From Gilliamella sp. Lep-s35 (GTDB lineage Bacteria; Pseudomonadota; Gammaproteobacteria; Enterobacterales; Orbaceae), in the NCBI RefSeq assembly GCF_009795845.1, contig NZ_WTEX01000010.1:1-64000 (forward strand): a stretch of DNA of 64,000 bases. The letters are read 5' to 3'. Below, one piece after another: positions 19,924 to 29,804 of this stretch; position 1 is the first letter of the stretch; each line of letters starts with the position of its first letter. The notes beneath the pieces were generated by a model. That model was not told where the DNA came from, did not search any database, and saw only the letters and a list, made by a program, of their open reading frames with translations. The position numbers and the translations under genes were made by a program.

Positions 19924-20562
19924 ATGAGCAATACAATTCAACTTTCAAAAGAAGATTATATTAGCAGAGGATTGCACCGAAAATGTTATCATCATCCTAA
20001 TGATCCAAGTAAGTGTATCAAAGTAAATTATAATATTGGCGCCGAAGAGGAAACAAATCGAGAAATTTCCTATTATAAACATCTAATTAGACGAAATGTT
20101 TCATTTGATGCACTAGCAAAATATTACGGCCCAGTTTCAACAAGTAATGGTAAAGGTCATGTTTTTGAACTTATCCGAGATTATACTGGTGAAATAGCTA
20201 TACCGCTTGAAAAATACCTCGCTGATAAAAAATTAACTAAGCAATATTATGATGATTTAGTGCTAGCGTTAAAAACGCTAAAATCAGCTTTATTAAAAGA
20301 CCGCATTATTACAATGACAATAAAAAGCAAAAATATTTTATTTCAACACTTAAGTGCTGAAAAAAGCCGTTTAGTTATTATCGATAATATTGGTAACTCA
20401 ACCTTAATTCCGATTGCCAATTACATTCCATTTTTTGCTAAAGCTAAAATTGAACGAACTTGGCAACGTTTTTTAATATCAATAATTAAAGAAAATAGCA
20501 ACAACCAATTAATCACTCATTTAGTTGACGACCTGAATCAAGAATTCGAAATTGTGCAATAG
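19924..20562 (+). CDS. yrbL: YrbL-family protein (protein-kinase-like fold)
   Basis: The 212-residue protein aligns with E. coli YrbL, a PhoP- and PmrA-regulated protein with a kinase-like fold and no settled function. Shared blocks are RGLHRKCYHHPNDPSKCIKV, a central GKGHVFELI-like strand, MTIKSKNILF (catalytic-loop-like) and DNIGNSTLIPIANY. It is divergent from rplM and runs into pmrB, overlapping its 3' end by 50 bp on the opposite strand. Its position beside pmrAB fits membership of the same envelope regulon, although E. coli has yrbL elsewhere. Confidence 0.85.
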   Translation: MSNTIQLSKEDYISRGLHRKCYHHPNDPSKCIKVNYNIGAEEETNREISYYKHLIRRNVSFDALAKYYGPVSTSNGKGHVFELIRDYTGEIAIPLEKYLADKKLTKQYYDDLVLALKTLKSALLKDRIITMTIKSKNILFQHLSAEKSRLVIIDNIGNSTLIPIANYIPFFAKAKIERTWQRFLISIIKENSNNQLITHLVDDLNQEFEIVQ

Positions 20563-21616
20563 CCCCTTTCGCTATATCAGGTCTATTTTTCAAAGTAAAT
20601 AGGCCATGATGTAACTTAGCTATACGGTTAACAATACTTAAGCCAAGCCCAATGCCATTATGTTTACGATCCATACGAAAAAAAGCTTGTGTCAGTTGTT
20701 CACTTTTAGATTCATCAATCCCATTGCCTTCATCTTCGACCACAATAACGATGTCTTTTTTATCTTGATAACAACTTACCATAATTTTGGTGTTATTTGG
20801 ACTATAACGATAGCTATTTTCAACTAAATTACGCACTAATAGTTTTATCAAAGTCGCATCACCATTAAAAACAAGATCTTTATTAACCATATACCAATCA
20901 AGTTCTTGCTGTTTTTTTGAGGTTAATTCTATTAGTTCATCAGACAGGGGGATCATAATATCATTATAAAAATTAATATGTTGATATTTACCAATTGTAA
21001 ATTTTTGACTAGCTCGTGCAAGCATTAATAGTTGTTCGACAGTATTAACTAAACGGTCTATACGACTAATTAATTCGCGACAATCAATCTTATGTTTATT
21101 TTCTAATAATTCTAAATGCAAACGAATACCTGCTAAAGGTGTTCGCATTTCGTGCGCTACATCAGCTGTAAAAAGGCGTTCTTGAGATAATGTATTATTC
21201 AACCGAACAAAAAGGTTATTTAATACTGATGTAATCGATTTAATCTCCCCCATATTACTGATTGGCTCAATAGGTTTTAGATTTTCTTCGGTCCGTTGAT
21301 TAAGATCTTTTTCTAGAATTTCGAGTGGTTTTGTGATTCGTTTGATAGCTTGGTATGCTAAAAATAGTGTGACTAGCATCATTGAAAAGGCAGAACAAAA
21401 TAAAACAAAAATAGCTTCTAACTCTTCTTGTTCAACAACTTCATCAATTTTATTTTGACTTAGGGTTAAATTAACCAAAGCATCAATTTGTTCTTTACTT
21501 TCATGCCATAACCAAAGAACGGTAATAATCTGACAAAACAACATAATAAAACCTAAAGTAAAGAAAAGGTTCCAACGAATGCTGTGGCGTATATCATTAA
21601 GTGATTTTGAAATCAT
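20513..21616 (-). CDS. pmrB: Sensor histidine kinase PmrB (BasS)
   Basis: Inner-membrane sensor that responds to Fe3+, Al3+ or low pH and phosphorylates PmrA, leading to lipid A modification and polymyxin resistance. Two membrane helices (about 14-35 and 66-90) flank a very short periplasmic loop rich in glutamate, with E-x-x-E iron-binding-type motifs (EVVEQEELEA). A HAMP segment is followed by the DHp box FTADVAHEMRTPLAG with phospho-acceptor His155, then N, G1 (EDEGNGID) and G2 (GIGLGLSIV) ATP-binding boxes. Length 367 versus 363 in E. coli BasS, and WLWHE is identical. Confidence 0.92.
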   Translation of the reverse strand: MISKSLNDIRHSIRWNLFFTLGFIMLFCQIITVLWLWHESKEQIDALVNLTLSQNKIDEVVEQEELEAIFVLFCSAFSMMLVTLFLAYQAIKRITKPLEILEKDLNQRTEENLKPIEPISNMGEIKSITSVLNNLFVRLNNTLSQERLFTADVAHEMRTPLAGIRLHLELLENKHKIDCRELISRIDRLVNTVEQLLMLARASQKFTIGKYQHINFYNDIMIPLSDELIELTSKKQQELDWYMVNKDLVFNGDATLIKLLVRNLVENSYRYSPNNTKIMVSCYQDKKDIVIVVEDEGNGIDESKSEQLTQAFFRMDRKHNGIGLGLSIVNRIAKLHHGLFTLKNRPDIAKGAIAQFRILDSGRQLNE

Positions 21617-21649
21617 AGTTTAATTGTCTAATCTAAATTAAGCGACTTA

Positions 21650-22312
21650 TCAACATTCATCATTAAGTTGATAACCATACCCCCGTACTGTACGAATAAA
21701 ATTTTTACCTAATTTATTACGCAATCCATGAATATAAACTTCTAAAACATTCGAACTTGGATCACTTTGCCAATCATAAAGATCATTTTGTAATAAATCA
21801 CGGTGTACCTTTTCACCCGCTTTTAGCATTAACCTTGACAATACAATAAACTCTTTTGGGGTCAATACGACTTCTTGATTATTAAGCATTACGTTTTGAT
21901 GTTTAATATCAATCGAAATAGAACCATAACTAATAATATTATTTGCCGTACCTTGATCTCGACGAATTAATGCTCTTACCCTGGCCAATAATTCGGTTAA
22001 AGCAAAAGGTTTAATTAAATAATCATCAGCACCATTATCTAACCCTTCGACTCTATCTTCTATCGTATCACGGGCAGTTAAAATTAAGACTGGCGTTGAT
22101 ATATGATTTTTTCGCCAACGGATTAACAATTCTAACCCATCACAATCTGGTAAGCCTAAATCTAAAATAATTAAACTAAATTGCCCAAATTGAATATAAT
22201 CCTCCGCTTGTTTACCATTTGAAGCAATTTCACAGACATAACCACTTGATGTTATGCCATCGTATAGTCCTTTTTGTAGCAAACTATCATCTTCGACAAT
22301 TAATATCTTCAT
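21650..22312 (-). CDS. pmrA: Response regulator PmrA (BasR)
   Basis: OmpR-type transcription factor activated by PmrB. The receiver domain has the acidic pocket E7-D8-D9, phospho-acceptor D51 (ILDLGLPDCDG), the T of LTARD and K of LIKPFALTELLARV. A winged-helix DNA-binding domain occupies about 125-218 with the VRGYGYQL end. It is 33 bp upstream of pmrB and transcribed first. In E. coli the operon begins with eptA; that gene is absent here. I see no convincing PmrA box in the 290 bp upstream. Confidence 0.93.
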   Translation of the reverse strand: MKILIVEDDSLLQKGLYDGITSSGYVCEIASNGKQAEDYIQFGQFSLIILDLGLPDCDGLELLIRWRKNHISTPVLILTARDTIEDRVEGLDNGADDYLIKPFALTELLARVRALIRRDQGTANNIISYGSISIDIKHQNVMLNNQEVVLTPKEFIVLSRLMLKAGEKVHRDLLQNDLYDWQSDPSSNVLEVYIHGLRNKLGKNFIRTVRGYGYQLNDEC

Positions 22313-22600
22313 TGATGATTAACCTTAATGTGGATGTTAAAACGACTCAAAATGCGCAACTGTTTATTATATATTTTATTTTGTATATCTACAGTTTAGT
22401 TAAATCGGTAATGATTATTATTTCTATATATATTCATTACCATAATTTCTCAAATTACTGTAAGTAAGGCTAGCAATTCCTACAATTAAACTACATTATC
22501 ATTTAAAATTCATAATGTTACTCAAAATAGTAAAAGTGCCAACCTCGACAAATGACGCACAAAGGCGTGGCTGACACCTTAAATCCCTACTGAAAGCTTT

Positions 22601-25600
22601 TTATAACTTTAATGCTTGTACACTTTGTACTAAATCAGCAAGCTGTGTAACTATTTGAATACCAGTATTAGCCTCATCACCTCCAAGCTTTTTGTTACGC
22701 ATAAAGTCGGCTTTAATTTGTTGCCATCGCTTACTTTGCTCTTTGGTTAATACATCACGAATTTCTGCTAATTTTAGTAAATTTTCTTCAGCTCCATTAG
22801 TGAGTAATTGTGCTTCACCAAGATAGTGATCTTCAATGATTTGGTTGAGCTCTTGATCATTCATTACTGAAGATATTTTTTCAGCAAGTTTATTCATGTT
22901 TCGATAACTGCCTTGTAATTTAAATGGTGGCTCAGTTCGATATTTATCAGATTGCGCAGCACTAATAATATATTGTTGATTGACTTTAAATACAACTTCA
23001 CGAACCTTCAATAAATGACGCAAGACAGCAACAATTTCACTGATTTCAGCTTGGCTATAAGCATAACTGAGCTCATTTGTATTTAATGGCTTACCTTGCG
23101 CATGATCAATAAATTTATACAGATCATTTAGATCACGCAATGCAAGTGGTGATAAAATTGAATTGGACGTTAAACAGTTTTCAATATAGCTTGATGCAAA
23201 AACTTCATCCATGCCGCCTAGTACTTCACCTAAGTTATAAATATCAGCACGGTTAGCTAACATGTCAGGAATTTTAAAAACTTCACCTGATTCAGTGTAA
23301 GGATTACCAGCCATAATGACACAGAATTTTTTGCCACGAAGATCATACGTTTTAGTTTTACCTTTCCAAACCCCTTCAATACGCCTAGAACCATCGCAAA
23401 GTGAAATAAATTTTTGTAAAAATTCAGGGTTGGTATGTTGGATATCATCAAGATAAAGCATAACGTTATTACCCATCTCAAGTGCTAAGTTAAGCTTTTC
23501 TAGCTCTTGGCGAGCCGTCGCATTTGGTGCTTGCTCAGGATCAAAAGATAACACGCTATGACCTAATGCTGGTCCATTAATTTTCATAAAAATTAATCCC
23601 AGACGATTAGCCACATATTCCATCAAAGTAGTTTTACCATAACCAGGAGGTGAAATGAGTAATAATAATCCCATCAAATCAGTACGACGGCTTTCCCCCA
23701 CCGTTCCCATTTGTTTTGCTAAATTGTCACCAATGATTGGTAGATAGACTTGGTTAATGAGTTTATTACGTACAAATGAACTTAATGGTTTTGCTTTAAA
23801 TTCTTCAAGGTGTAAATAGTTTCGCTGCTCTTCTAAAACTTCTTGACGAAGCGTTTGGTAATGCTGAAATTCAGGAATGATCACACGTGATTGTTTACGC
23901 ATACGACTAAAAAAGTCATCCAGATTTATATTTAATGTTCCTTGTTTTATGCTTGGATGTTCACCTAATAGATCATTAACCGTAATATCCAGATCAATTT
24001 CACTAACGGTAGTTGTTATGCTATTTTCTTTATCTAATATACATTGCATAGTAGCTTCAGCAATATAAGCTGTAAATTTTTGGTACTGAGGTAGTGTACA
24101 TAGTCCTTTAAACCAACTTTCAATTAAGTTCCAACGGTCGGCTAGGCGTGTTATTAGGTTTGTTTGCGATTGATTAAAATCCCCCCACATATGGGATTGC
24201 TCTAGCTGTGTTTTTAATCCCTCAAACAATGTCAGGCTATATTTACTTAATGTAAATTGCTGTGGAGTTTGAGCTAATACATAACTTAAATATTCTGAAG
24301 CCTGCTTTATATGATAGTGTTCATGTTGTATTGGGTATTTTTGTAAAAATAAGTTTAGTTGCTCTGATATTTCTGTACGTAGATTTTTTAAACCTTCTTC
24401 ATGACCAAATAGTGAATAAATATCCATACAGGTTTTTGCGCGTTCAGGCCATAACTTAGCAATATCATTTTTGTGGTTATAATGCCAATAAAGCATAGCT
24501 AAACTACGTGCTAAAGGATTATAACGAAGTAATCCTGCCGTTTCACCAAGAGGAATGAGTTTTATTAAAATTTTGGTAGCGTCATGATCATGAATACCTT
24601 TTTCATAACCTTCGCGGTATCGTATTGCAGCATAATCGCGAACTGTTTTACTTAAAAGCTCAGGTTGGCTTAATTGGGTTACCAAATCAGCATAACTTAA
24701 TTCATGCTCTTTTTTTAATGCTGAATTAATGATTGAATAAGCAAGATATTCTGCACGATAAACTGTAGGCGATTCGGATTCTAATGACATAGTCCAAAAT
24801 GGCTTATAACTTTCTAGTTTAGGGTGCTCTATTTTTTCTTGATAATCGGTACCCGTTAGTTGTAAATATAGGTGGTTTTCTTTAGGTACAATGGTTAGAT
24901 CAAGCTCTTGAGTATTAACACTAAACTTATGTCTTGGACCGAGTTTTATAACATTTCCACCTGATTCAAAGATCTCCGATTTATCACGTAAAGAGCGTAT
25001 TGCTTGATCTTGTGCACTTTTAAAACGGGATTCAATATCATCAGCTTTTACATTATCAAATAGTGCTCTTAATTTTTCGACAATTTCACGAATTTTTTGG
25101 GCTAAAGGATCCGCTACAAAGAAAGCATTAAGTTCGGTTTGATCTGAAAATTTTGCAGTTCTTCTTGGGATGCTATCTAAAATTCGTTGTGCTGCGGTAA
25201 GCAGTGCTTCACTGCGTCTAGCTCGGTCTTCTAATAGTGCCTGTTTGTGCGTTTCAAATGATTCTAATATCTCTTCGCGTTTTGTTAATATGTCATTTAA
25301 AAATTCTTCGCTTTCGCTAAATTGGTTTTCGAGCTCTTCTAATTGAACTAAAAGCCGAGAAAGCTCATCATCACATTTTTCAGGTGTTGTCGCTAGACCT
25401 AATGCATTGGCGATACTTTGACTAAATAGCTTGAATTGGGCACCAAATTGGGCAACCATTTCAACACTAGCAAGATTTTTTCGTTTTTGATTAATTCTTG
25501 CTTTTGTTTGGTTTAGCTTAGCGTAAACTTCAGCGATAGACTCAATGATTTTAGTCTGTAATGTAACATCATCAAATTTTAATGATGCCATTAATTGGGA

Positions 25601-27562
25601 TAACATATCTAAATCATTAGACATATCATCAGTCATTTTTGTTGGCTCACTAAGTTTTGCAGCAGATTCTGCTTTAGCAATATCATTTTCAATATCATCA
25701 ATTTTTAATATGAATGGCTGTAAGGCTTGTTCACTACCTAAAAATTTTGCTGTAGCTAAAGAAACAATAGATTGGCGTTCTTTCAATTCATTTTCCATTA
25801 TATCAATTTGATTTAAATCGATATAACGGTAAGTTCTTAACGTGACAAGGCTACCTAATTGCATTTTGATTGCATTAAGCGCATCAACATATTCTTGAGT
25901 TTCTTTCCAACTATCAGGATAAAGTTTTGTTAACAGATCTTGTTGGTTCGAAATGGCTTCACGCATAGCACTGTCTGATTGACGGCGTATGCTTTCAACT
26001 TTTTCATACTCATCTAGAACTAATTCACTTGTCTGTGAAATATTACGCAAAATAGGAAGAAAAGGTAAATTTTGTTCATCATTTAGCCAAAAATAAGTAT
26101 CGAAAAGACGTTTAGTATCTTCAGCTAATTTACTATATAGTTGTGATGATACTGACTGATTATCAATTTCACGAGCAATAAAATAGAGATCTGAAATCCC
26201 TCGAACTAGCTCAGCATTACCAATTTTACCTAAAAAGCTATTATTTGTTGGTTGTTTTGCTGCAAATTCATCACTATAAAATGGAGTTTGCCAAATTTGC
26301 ATTGGGTGGACTCGAGTTGGTTCATTGCTTTCACCCTCAAAAACGACCATCCTACCATCTTCAAAAACTGCATAACCATGACCTAAAATAGGATTATCCA
26401 ATTTTCGTTCAATCATATTGTAGTTAAATAATGCTAAACGACCAGAAGTTGGATCATAAAATATGTATAAAACATCTTCACCATTGGGCGAACGCCTAAT
26501 ACGTCGAAAACGCATTCCTGACATTGATTGATCAAAGGTTTTATACTCACCATTTTGTAAATAGTAACCACCAGGAAAAATAATGCCATGATCATCTGGT
26601 AACTGAATACAAGCTTGACCTATAAAGTCAATTCTTTGAACTGATTGTGTTAATGTATTATAAACTAAATACCGCCACTTATCTTCGCGGTAAGGTAAGA
26701 CCTTTAATAGAATTAATGATCCTACTTTAGCATACTCTATTTTAGCATCATTAATGGATTGATTTTTATCTATAACATCTTCGTGATAAATACCTAGGCC
26801 ATCGTTGGTATTATTTTCACATTTTATGGTTAAATCACCGCCAATTGTTTCAACAAAAACAGCATCTAATATATTGATATGTGGGAATCGACCATTAACG
26901 ATATTTTCACGCGTGGTTTCGATCCATTCAAAATCATAAGCAGGAGGCAAGGCAATATCACGCTCACCACGATTATCAATATAATTAATGTTTTTTTTAT
27001 CACTTGAAATAGACCAACGAAAAACGCGAATATCACTAACTCGTTCACCAATTTGAAAACTAGCAAGTAACTTTCCATCCCGCTCTACAAGTTGTAATAA
27101 TTGCGCATTTTTATAATAAGTATATAGCTCATTAAAATCTTGAACAAAACGATCAATATTTAAAAAGGTATTAGAAAGATCAACAGGATCCGCTTCATAA
27201 TTACCGTCACGTTCGTTTAGTTGATAAAGCGAAAAAACGTCTTCAATTTTGGTTTCTTTTTTTAAACCCATAAAAACGTTATATCCAAACAATAACCAAT
27301 CGCCAAAACGGACGATATCTCTTGCGATGCAATTATTTTCAGTTCTTATTCGAATACGGCTAATAATTGACATGTCACTTTTACCAAATTCAGAAAGTCT
27401 TTTTTGGTTTAGTGTTTCTGTTTTTTGATTAAGATCTTGTCCAAGCGATGTTAAACGTTTGCGAAGAATTTCATAAGCGCCACCTTCGGCGACCGCTTTA
27501 TCAAGTATTGTTTGTTGTTGATTTTCTTGTTCTATTTCTGCCATTTTTAACTCGTTGATCAT
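22601..27562 (-). CDS. Giant AAA+ ATPase ('DNA repair ATPase', DUF3686-type) of the flotillin operon
   Basis: 1653-residue protein, last gene of a five-gene operon. The N-terminal third (to about 470) has repeated beta-rich segments such as RRSPNGEDVLYIFYDPTSGRLALFNYN, suggesting a propeller; 540-870 is largely coiled coil; a single AAA+ module follows, with Walker A PPGYGKTTL (about 1303), Walker B MLYLDDIQ (about 1370) and sensor-1 AGNPY (about 1417) followed by ANRADIYNLG, as in MoxR-like ATPases. The 'DNA repair' label is inherited annotation; its partners here argue for a membrane role. The ATG at 27544 (GAG six bases upstream) may be the real start rather than 27562. Confidence 0.85.
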   Translation of the reverse strand: MINELKMAEIEQENQQQTILDKAVAEGGAYEILRKRLTSLGQDLNQKTETLNQKRLSEFGKSDMSIISRIRIRTENNCIARDIVRFGDWLLFGYNVFMGLKKETKIEDVFSLYQLNERDGNYEADPVDLSNTFLNIDRFVQDFNELYTYYKNAQLLQLVERDGKLLASFQIGERVSDIRVFRWSISSDKKNINYIDNRGERDIALPPAYDFEWIETTRENIVNGRFPHINILDAVFVETIGGDLTIKCENNTNDGLGIYHEDVIDKNQSINDAKIEYAKVGSLILLKVLPYREDKWRYLVYNTLTQSVQRIDFIGQACIQLPDDHGIIFPGGYYLQNGEYKTFDQSMSGMRFRRIRRSPNGEDVLYIFYDPTSGRLALFNYNMIERKLDNPILGHGYAVFEDGRMVVFEGESNEPTRVHPMQIWQTPFYSDEFAAKQPTNNSFLGKIGNAELVRGISDLYFIAREIDNQSVSSQLYSKLAEDTKRLFDTYFWLNDEQNLPFLPILRNISQTSELVLDEYEKVESIRRQSDSAMREAISNQQDLLTKLYPDSWKETQEYVDALNAIKMQLGSLVTLRTYRYIDLNQIDIMENELKERQSIVSLATAKFLGSEQALQPFILKIDDIENDIAKAESAAKLSEPTKMTDDMSNDLDMLSQLMASLKFDDVTLQTKIIESIAEVYAKLNQTKARINQKRKNLASVEMVAQFGAQFKLFSQSIANALGLATTPEKCDDELSRLLVQLEELENQFSESEEFLNDILTKREEILESFETHKQALLEDRARRSEALLTAAQRILDSIPRRTAKFSDQTELNAFFVADPLAQKIREIVEKLRALFDNVKADDIESRFKSAQDQAIRSLRDKSEIFESGGNVIKLGPRHKFSVNTQELDLTIVPKENHLYLQLTGTDYQEKIEHPKLESYKPFWTMSLESESPTVYRAEYLAYSIINSALKKEHELSYADLVTQLSQPELLSKTVRDYAAIRYREGYEKGIHDHDATKILIKLIPLGETAGLLRYNPLARSLAMLYWHYNHKNDIAKLWPERAKTCMDIYSLFGHEEGLKNLRTEISEQLNLFLQKYPIQHEHYHIKQASEYLSYVLAQTPQQFTLSKYSLTLFEGLKTQLEQSHMWGDFNQSQTNLITRLADRWNLIESWFKGLCTLPQYQKFTAYIAEATMQCILDKENSITTTVSEIDLDITVNDLLGEHPSIKQGTLNINLDDFFSRMRKQSRVIIPEFQHYQTLRQEVLEEQRNYLHLEEFKAKPLSSFVRNKLINQVYLPIIGDNLAKQMGTVGESRRTDLMGLLLLISPPGYGKTTLMEYVANRLGLIFMKINGPALGHSVLSFDPEQAPNATARQELEKLNLALEMGNNVMLYLDDIQHTNPEFLQKFISLCDGSRRIEGVWKGKTKTYDLRGKKFCVIMAGNPYTESGEVFKIPDMLANRADIYNLGEVLGGMDEVFASSYIENCLTSNSILSPLALRDLNDLYKFIDHAQGKPLNTNELSYAYSQAEISEIVAVLRHLLKVREVVFKVNQQYIISAAQSDKYRTEPPFKLQGSYRNMNKLAEKISSVMNDQELNQIIEDHYLGEAQLLTNGAEENLLKLAEIRDVLTKEQSKRWQQIKADFMRNKKLGGDEANTGIQIVTQLADLVQSVQALKL

Positions 27563-27658
27563 TATACTGAAAGGTTATTGTCTTTAGTAGGCATGTATAA
27601 CCTACTAAAAACAGTTGATAGTGATAATTCAAATTAAGAATTATCAAGAAGTATAAGA

Positions 27659-29773
27659 TTATTGACTATCACTTTCTTGGTTGCTATCTGATGGTAAAAA
27701 TTGCTTAGCTAGTGCTTTTAAGTCAGTACTTTTCAAAGTCTCTTTTAAATCAATATTTTTGTTACCTGATAAACGTGATAATACTGATTGTAATGCAGAT
27801 TGCAAAACAGGACTTTGGTTCACAGTTCCTTCAATGGCTTTACCGACACTAATTGCCTTAGAAAAGCTATTAAAGAAGTTATCGTTACCACCAACAATTT
27901 CGATATTTGCTTTACTAAATGCTGCAGCAAGCACATCGGCTTGTTCTCTGGCGATTTCTTTATTAGCAGCAATTGCAGCCATGGCTTGTTCAAAGCCTTT
28001 TTCAAGTGCCAAACGAAACTCTTCATGATGTTGAGATTGTTCGCTCATTGTTGCCATCGCTTGGAATTTTTCGACTAAGCCATTTGCTTCTGCTGTTAAG
28101 CGTTCACGAATGACTAGTGCTTCAGCAAGTCCTTGCTCTTTTGTTGCTGCTGCTTTAGCAAAACCAATTCGTTCATCACCACGAGCTTGAGCAGATAGCT
28201 TTTCTTCAAGTACTTTAGCTTCAGTTAGGCCTTGTTTTTCGGTCGCTATTGCTTTCGCTTCAATGACCTTGGCTTCTGATAAGCCTTTTTCTTGATTACC
28301 TTTTGCTTCAGCAAGTAGGGTTTCTGCTGTAATATTAGCTTTTACTAACCCTTCTTTTTCTTCTGCTTCAGCTCGTGCTTTACGAACTTTAGCTTCAGCT
28401 AAACCAATTGCAGCTTCTTCTGCTTCAATACCTTGAGCTAATTGTTTTTTTGCTTCAGCTTGTTTAGCTGCAGCTTCAAGTTCTGCTTGTGCCATTGTGC
28501 TAATTTCAATTGCACGGTGTTTAGATGATTGCTCATCTGCTTCTGCTTGCTTTACTTGCTTAACTAGTTCTTGTTCAGCTCTTGCTTCTGCCTCAATAAT
28601 GGTTGTTTGTTTTTCACGATCAGCTTTAGATACTTCACGCACTTCCTTGATATTTTCTTCCTCAACAGCTACGGTTTTTTCAACAGCAACACGCTCTCGA
28701 ATAACATTGGCAATATGTTTTTTTTCTTCTTCAAGTACTTTATCTTTTTCGATGCGTTGTAGTTCAACTTCACGTTCACGGGCAACGATTTCAAGAGAAC
28801 GGGCCCTTTCAACACGTTCTTCTTCAATAGCAATAGCTCGCAAACGATTTTGTTGTGCAACTTCTACTTCACGTAAACGGTTTTCTTCACGTACTTCAAT
28901 TTCTTGTTGAGACTGAATCCTTGCTTGCTCAGCCTTTAAACGTTCTTCTTCTTGTACCTTTAATGTTTCTGCTTTTTCACGAGCACGAATTGTTTCGATC
29001 TCACGTTTTTGGCGAGCTTCAGCATCGGCTTGTTGACGCTCAAGTTCTAATTTTGCTTCAATAGTTTCGGTATCTTTTTTCTTTAATGCTAATTCAAGAT
29101 CTCTTTCACGTTTGTTCGTTTCATCTTTATGAACGGCAGTAATAGAAGTAATTTTGTTTATCCCTTCAGCATCAAAAATATTATCTGGATCAAGTGATTT
29201 TATTGGAGTTTGTTCTAAATAATCAATAGCAACATCTTCTAACGCATAACCATTAAGATCCTTTCCGATAACATCAATAATACGTTCACGAAAATTCATA
29301 CGATCTTCAAATAGCTTGGCTAATTCAAATTGCTTACCTACAGTTTTTAACGCTTCTGAAAATTTTGCACTAAAAAGTGAACTTACTGCTTTTTGATCTG
29401 ATGCTCTATCCACACCAATAGATTTGGCTACTTTTAATACATCTTCAGTGGTTTCATTAACACGAAGATAAAAAGCGACACAAATATCTGCTCGCAAATT
29501 ATCTTTACAAATTAAACCATCTTTTCCTCGGCGTTCTACATCAAAAGTAATTAATGAAATTTTCATAAATTCTTTTTTATAAATTACAGGATAAACTAAA
29601 GCACCTGTAAAATGAACTTTAGGTTTTGAGGTCATATCATTAACGATAAGCGCTGTACCTTGAGGAACCTTAATATAAAAAGCTTTAAATAATAAGAAAA
29701 ATCCCATTATAACTAAAAAGATAATTCCTACTGTTATAAGAAAAAATATTACTGTATCAGTATTTATAGACAT
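27659..29773 (-). CDS. yqiK: Flotillin-family membrane scaffold protein (YqiK-like)
   Basis: One N-terminal membrane helix (about 8-31), an SPFH/prohibitin domain (about 32-200), then an exceptionally long charged coiled coil (about 210-570) rich in EA and ER, and an Ala-rich C-terminal region. Flotillins oligomerise into ordered membrane microdomains. Residues about 430-560 contain degenerate tandem units of about 20 residues built on the pattern K/E-QGL-x-EA-x-V. At 704 residues it is longer than E. coli YqiK (553), the extra length being coiled coil. It sits 31 bp after the YqiJ-like gene, the same pairing as E. coli yqiJ-yqiK. Confidence 0.9.
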   Translation of the reverse strand: MSINTDTVIFFLITVGIIFLVIMGFFLLFKAFYIKVPQGTALIVNDMTSKPKVHFTGALVYPVIYKKEFMKISLITFDVERRGKDGLICKDNLRADICVAFYLRVNETTEDVLKVAKSIGVDRASDQKAVSSLFSAKFSEALKTVGKQFELAKLFEDRMNFRERIIDVIGKDLNGYALEDVAIDYLEQTPIKSLDPDNIFDAEGINKITSITAVHKDETNKRERDLELALKKKDTETIEAKLELERQQADAEARQKREIETIRAREKAETLKVQEEERLKAEQARIQSQQEIEVREENRLREVEVAQQNRLRAIAIEEERVERARSLEIVAREREVELQRIEKDKVLEEEKKHIANVIRERVAVEKTVAVEEENIKEVREVSKADREKQTTIIEAEARAEQELVKQVKQAEADEQSSKHRAIEISTMAQAELEAAAKQAEAKKQLAQGIEAEEAAIGLAEAKVRKARAEAEEKEGLVKANITAETLLAEAKGNQEKGLSEAKVIEAKAIATEKQGLTEAKVLEEKLSAQARGDERIGFAKAAATKEQGLAEALVIRERLTAEANGLVEKFQAMATMSEQSQHHEEFRLALEKGFEQAMAAIAANKEIAREQADVLAAAFSKANIEIVGGNDNFFNSFSKAISVGKAIEGTVNQSPVLQSALQSVLSRLSGNKNIDLKETLKSTDLKALAKQFLPSDSNQESDSQ

Positions 29774-29804
29774 AATTTACTATTCTCCAAAAAATTAATT
29801 CTAA

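Noticed and set aside
22324-22341. PmrA-box-like CTTAAT plus TTAA upstream of pmrA
   Set aside because: Spacing is one base off the CTTAAT-N5-CTTAAT consensus, and it lies only about 12 bp from the start codon, unlikely for an activator site.
28497-28910. 137-codon open frame antisense to the flotillin gene
   Set aside because: It arises from the E/A/R-biased codons of the coiled coil, gives a low-complexity Ser/Arg/Cys product and has no ribosome site.
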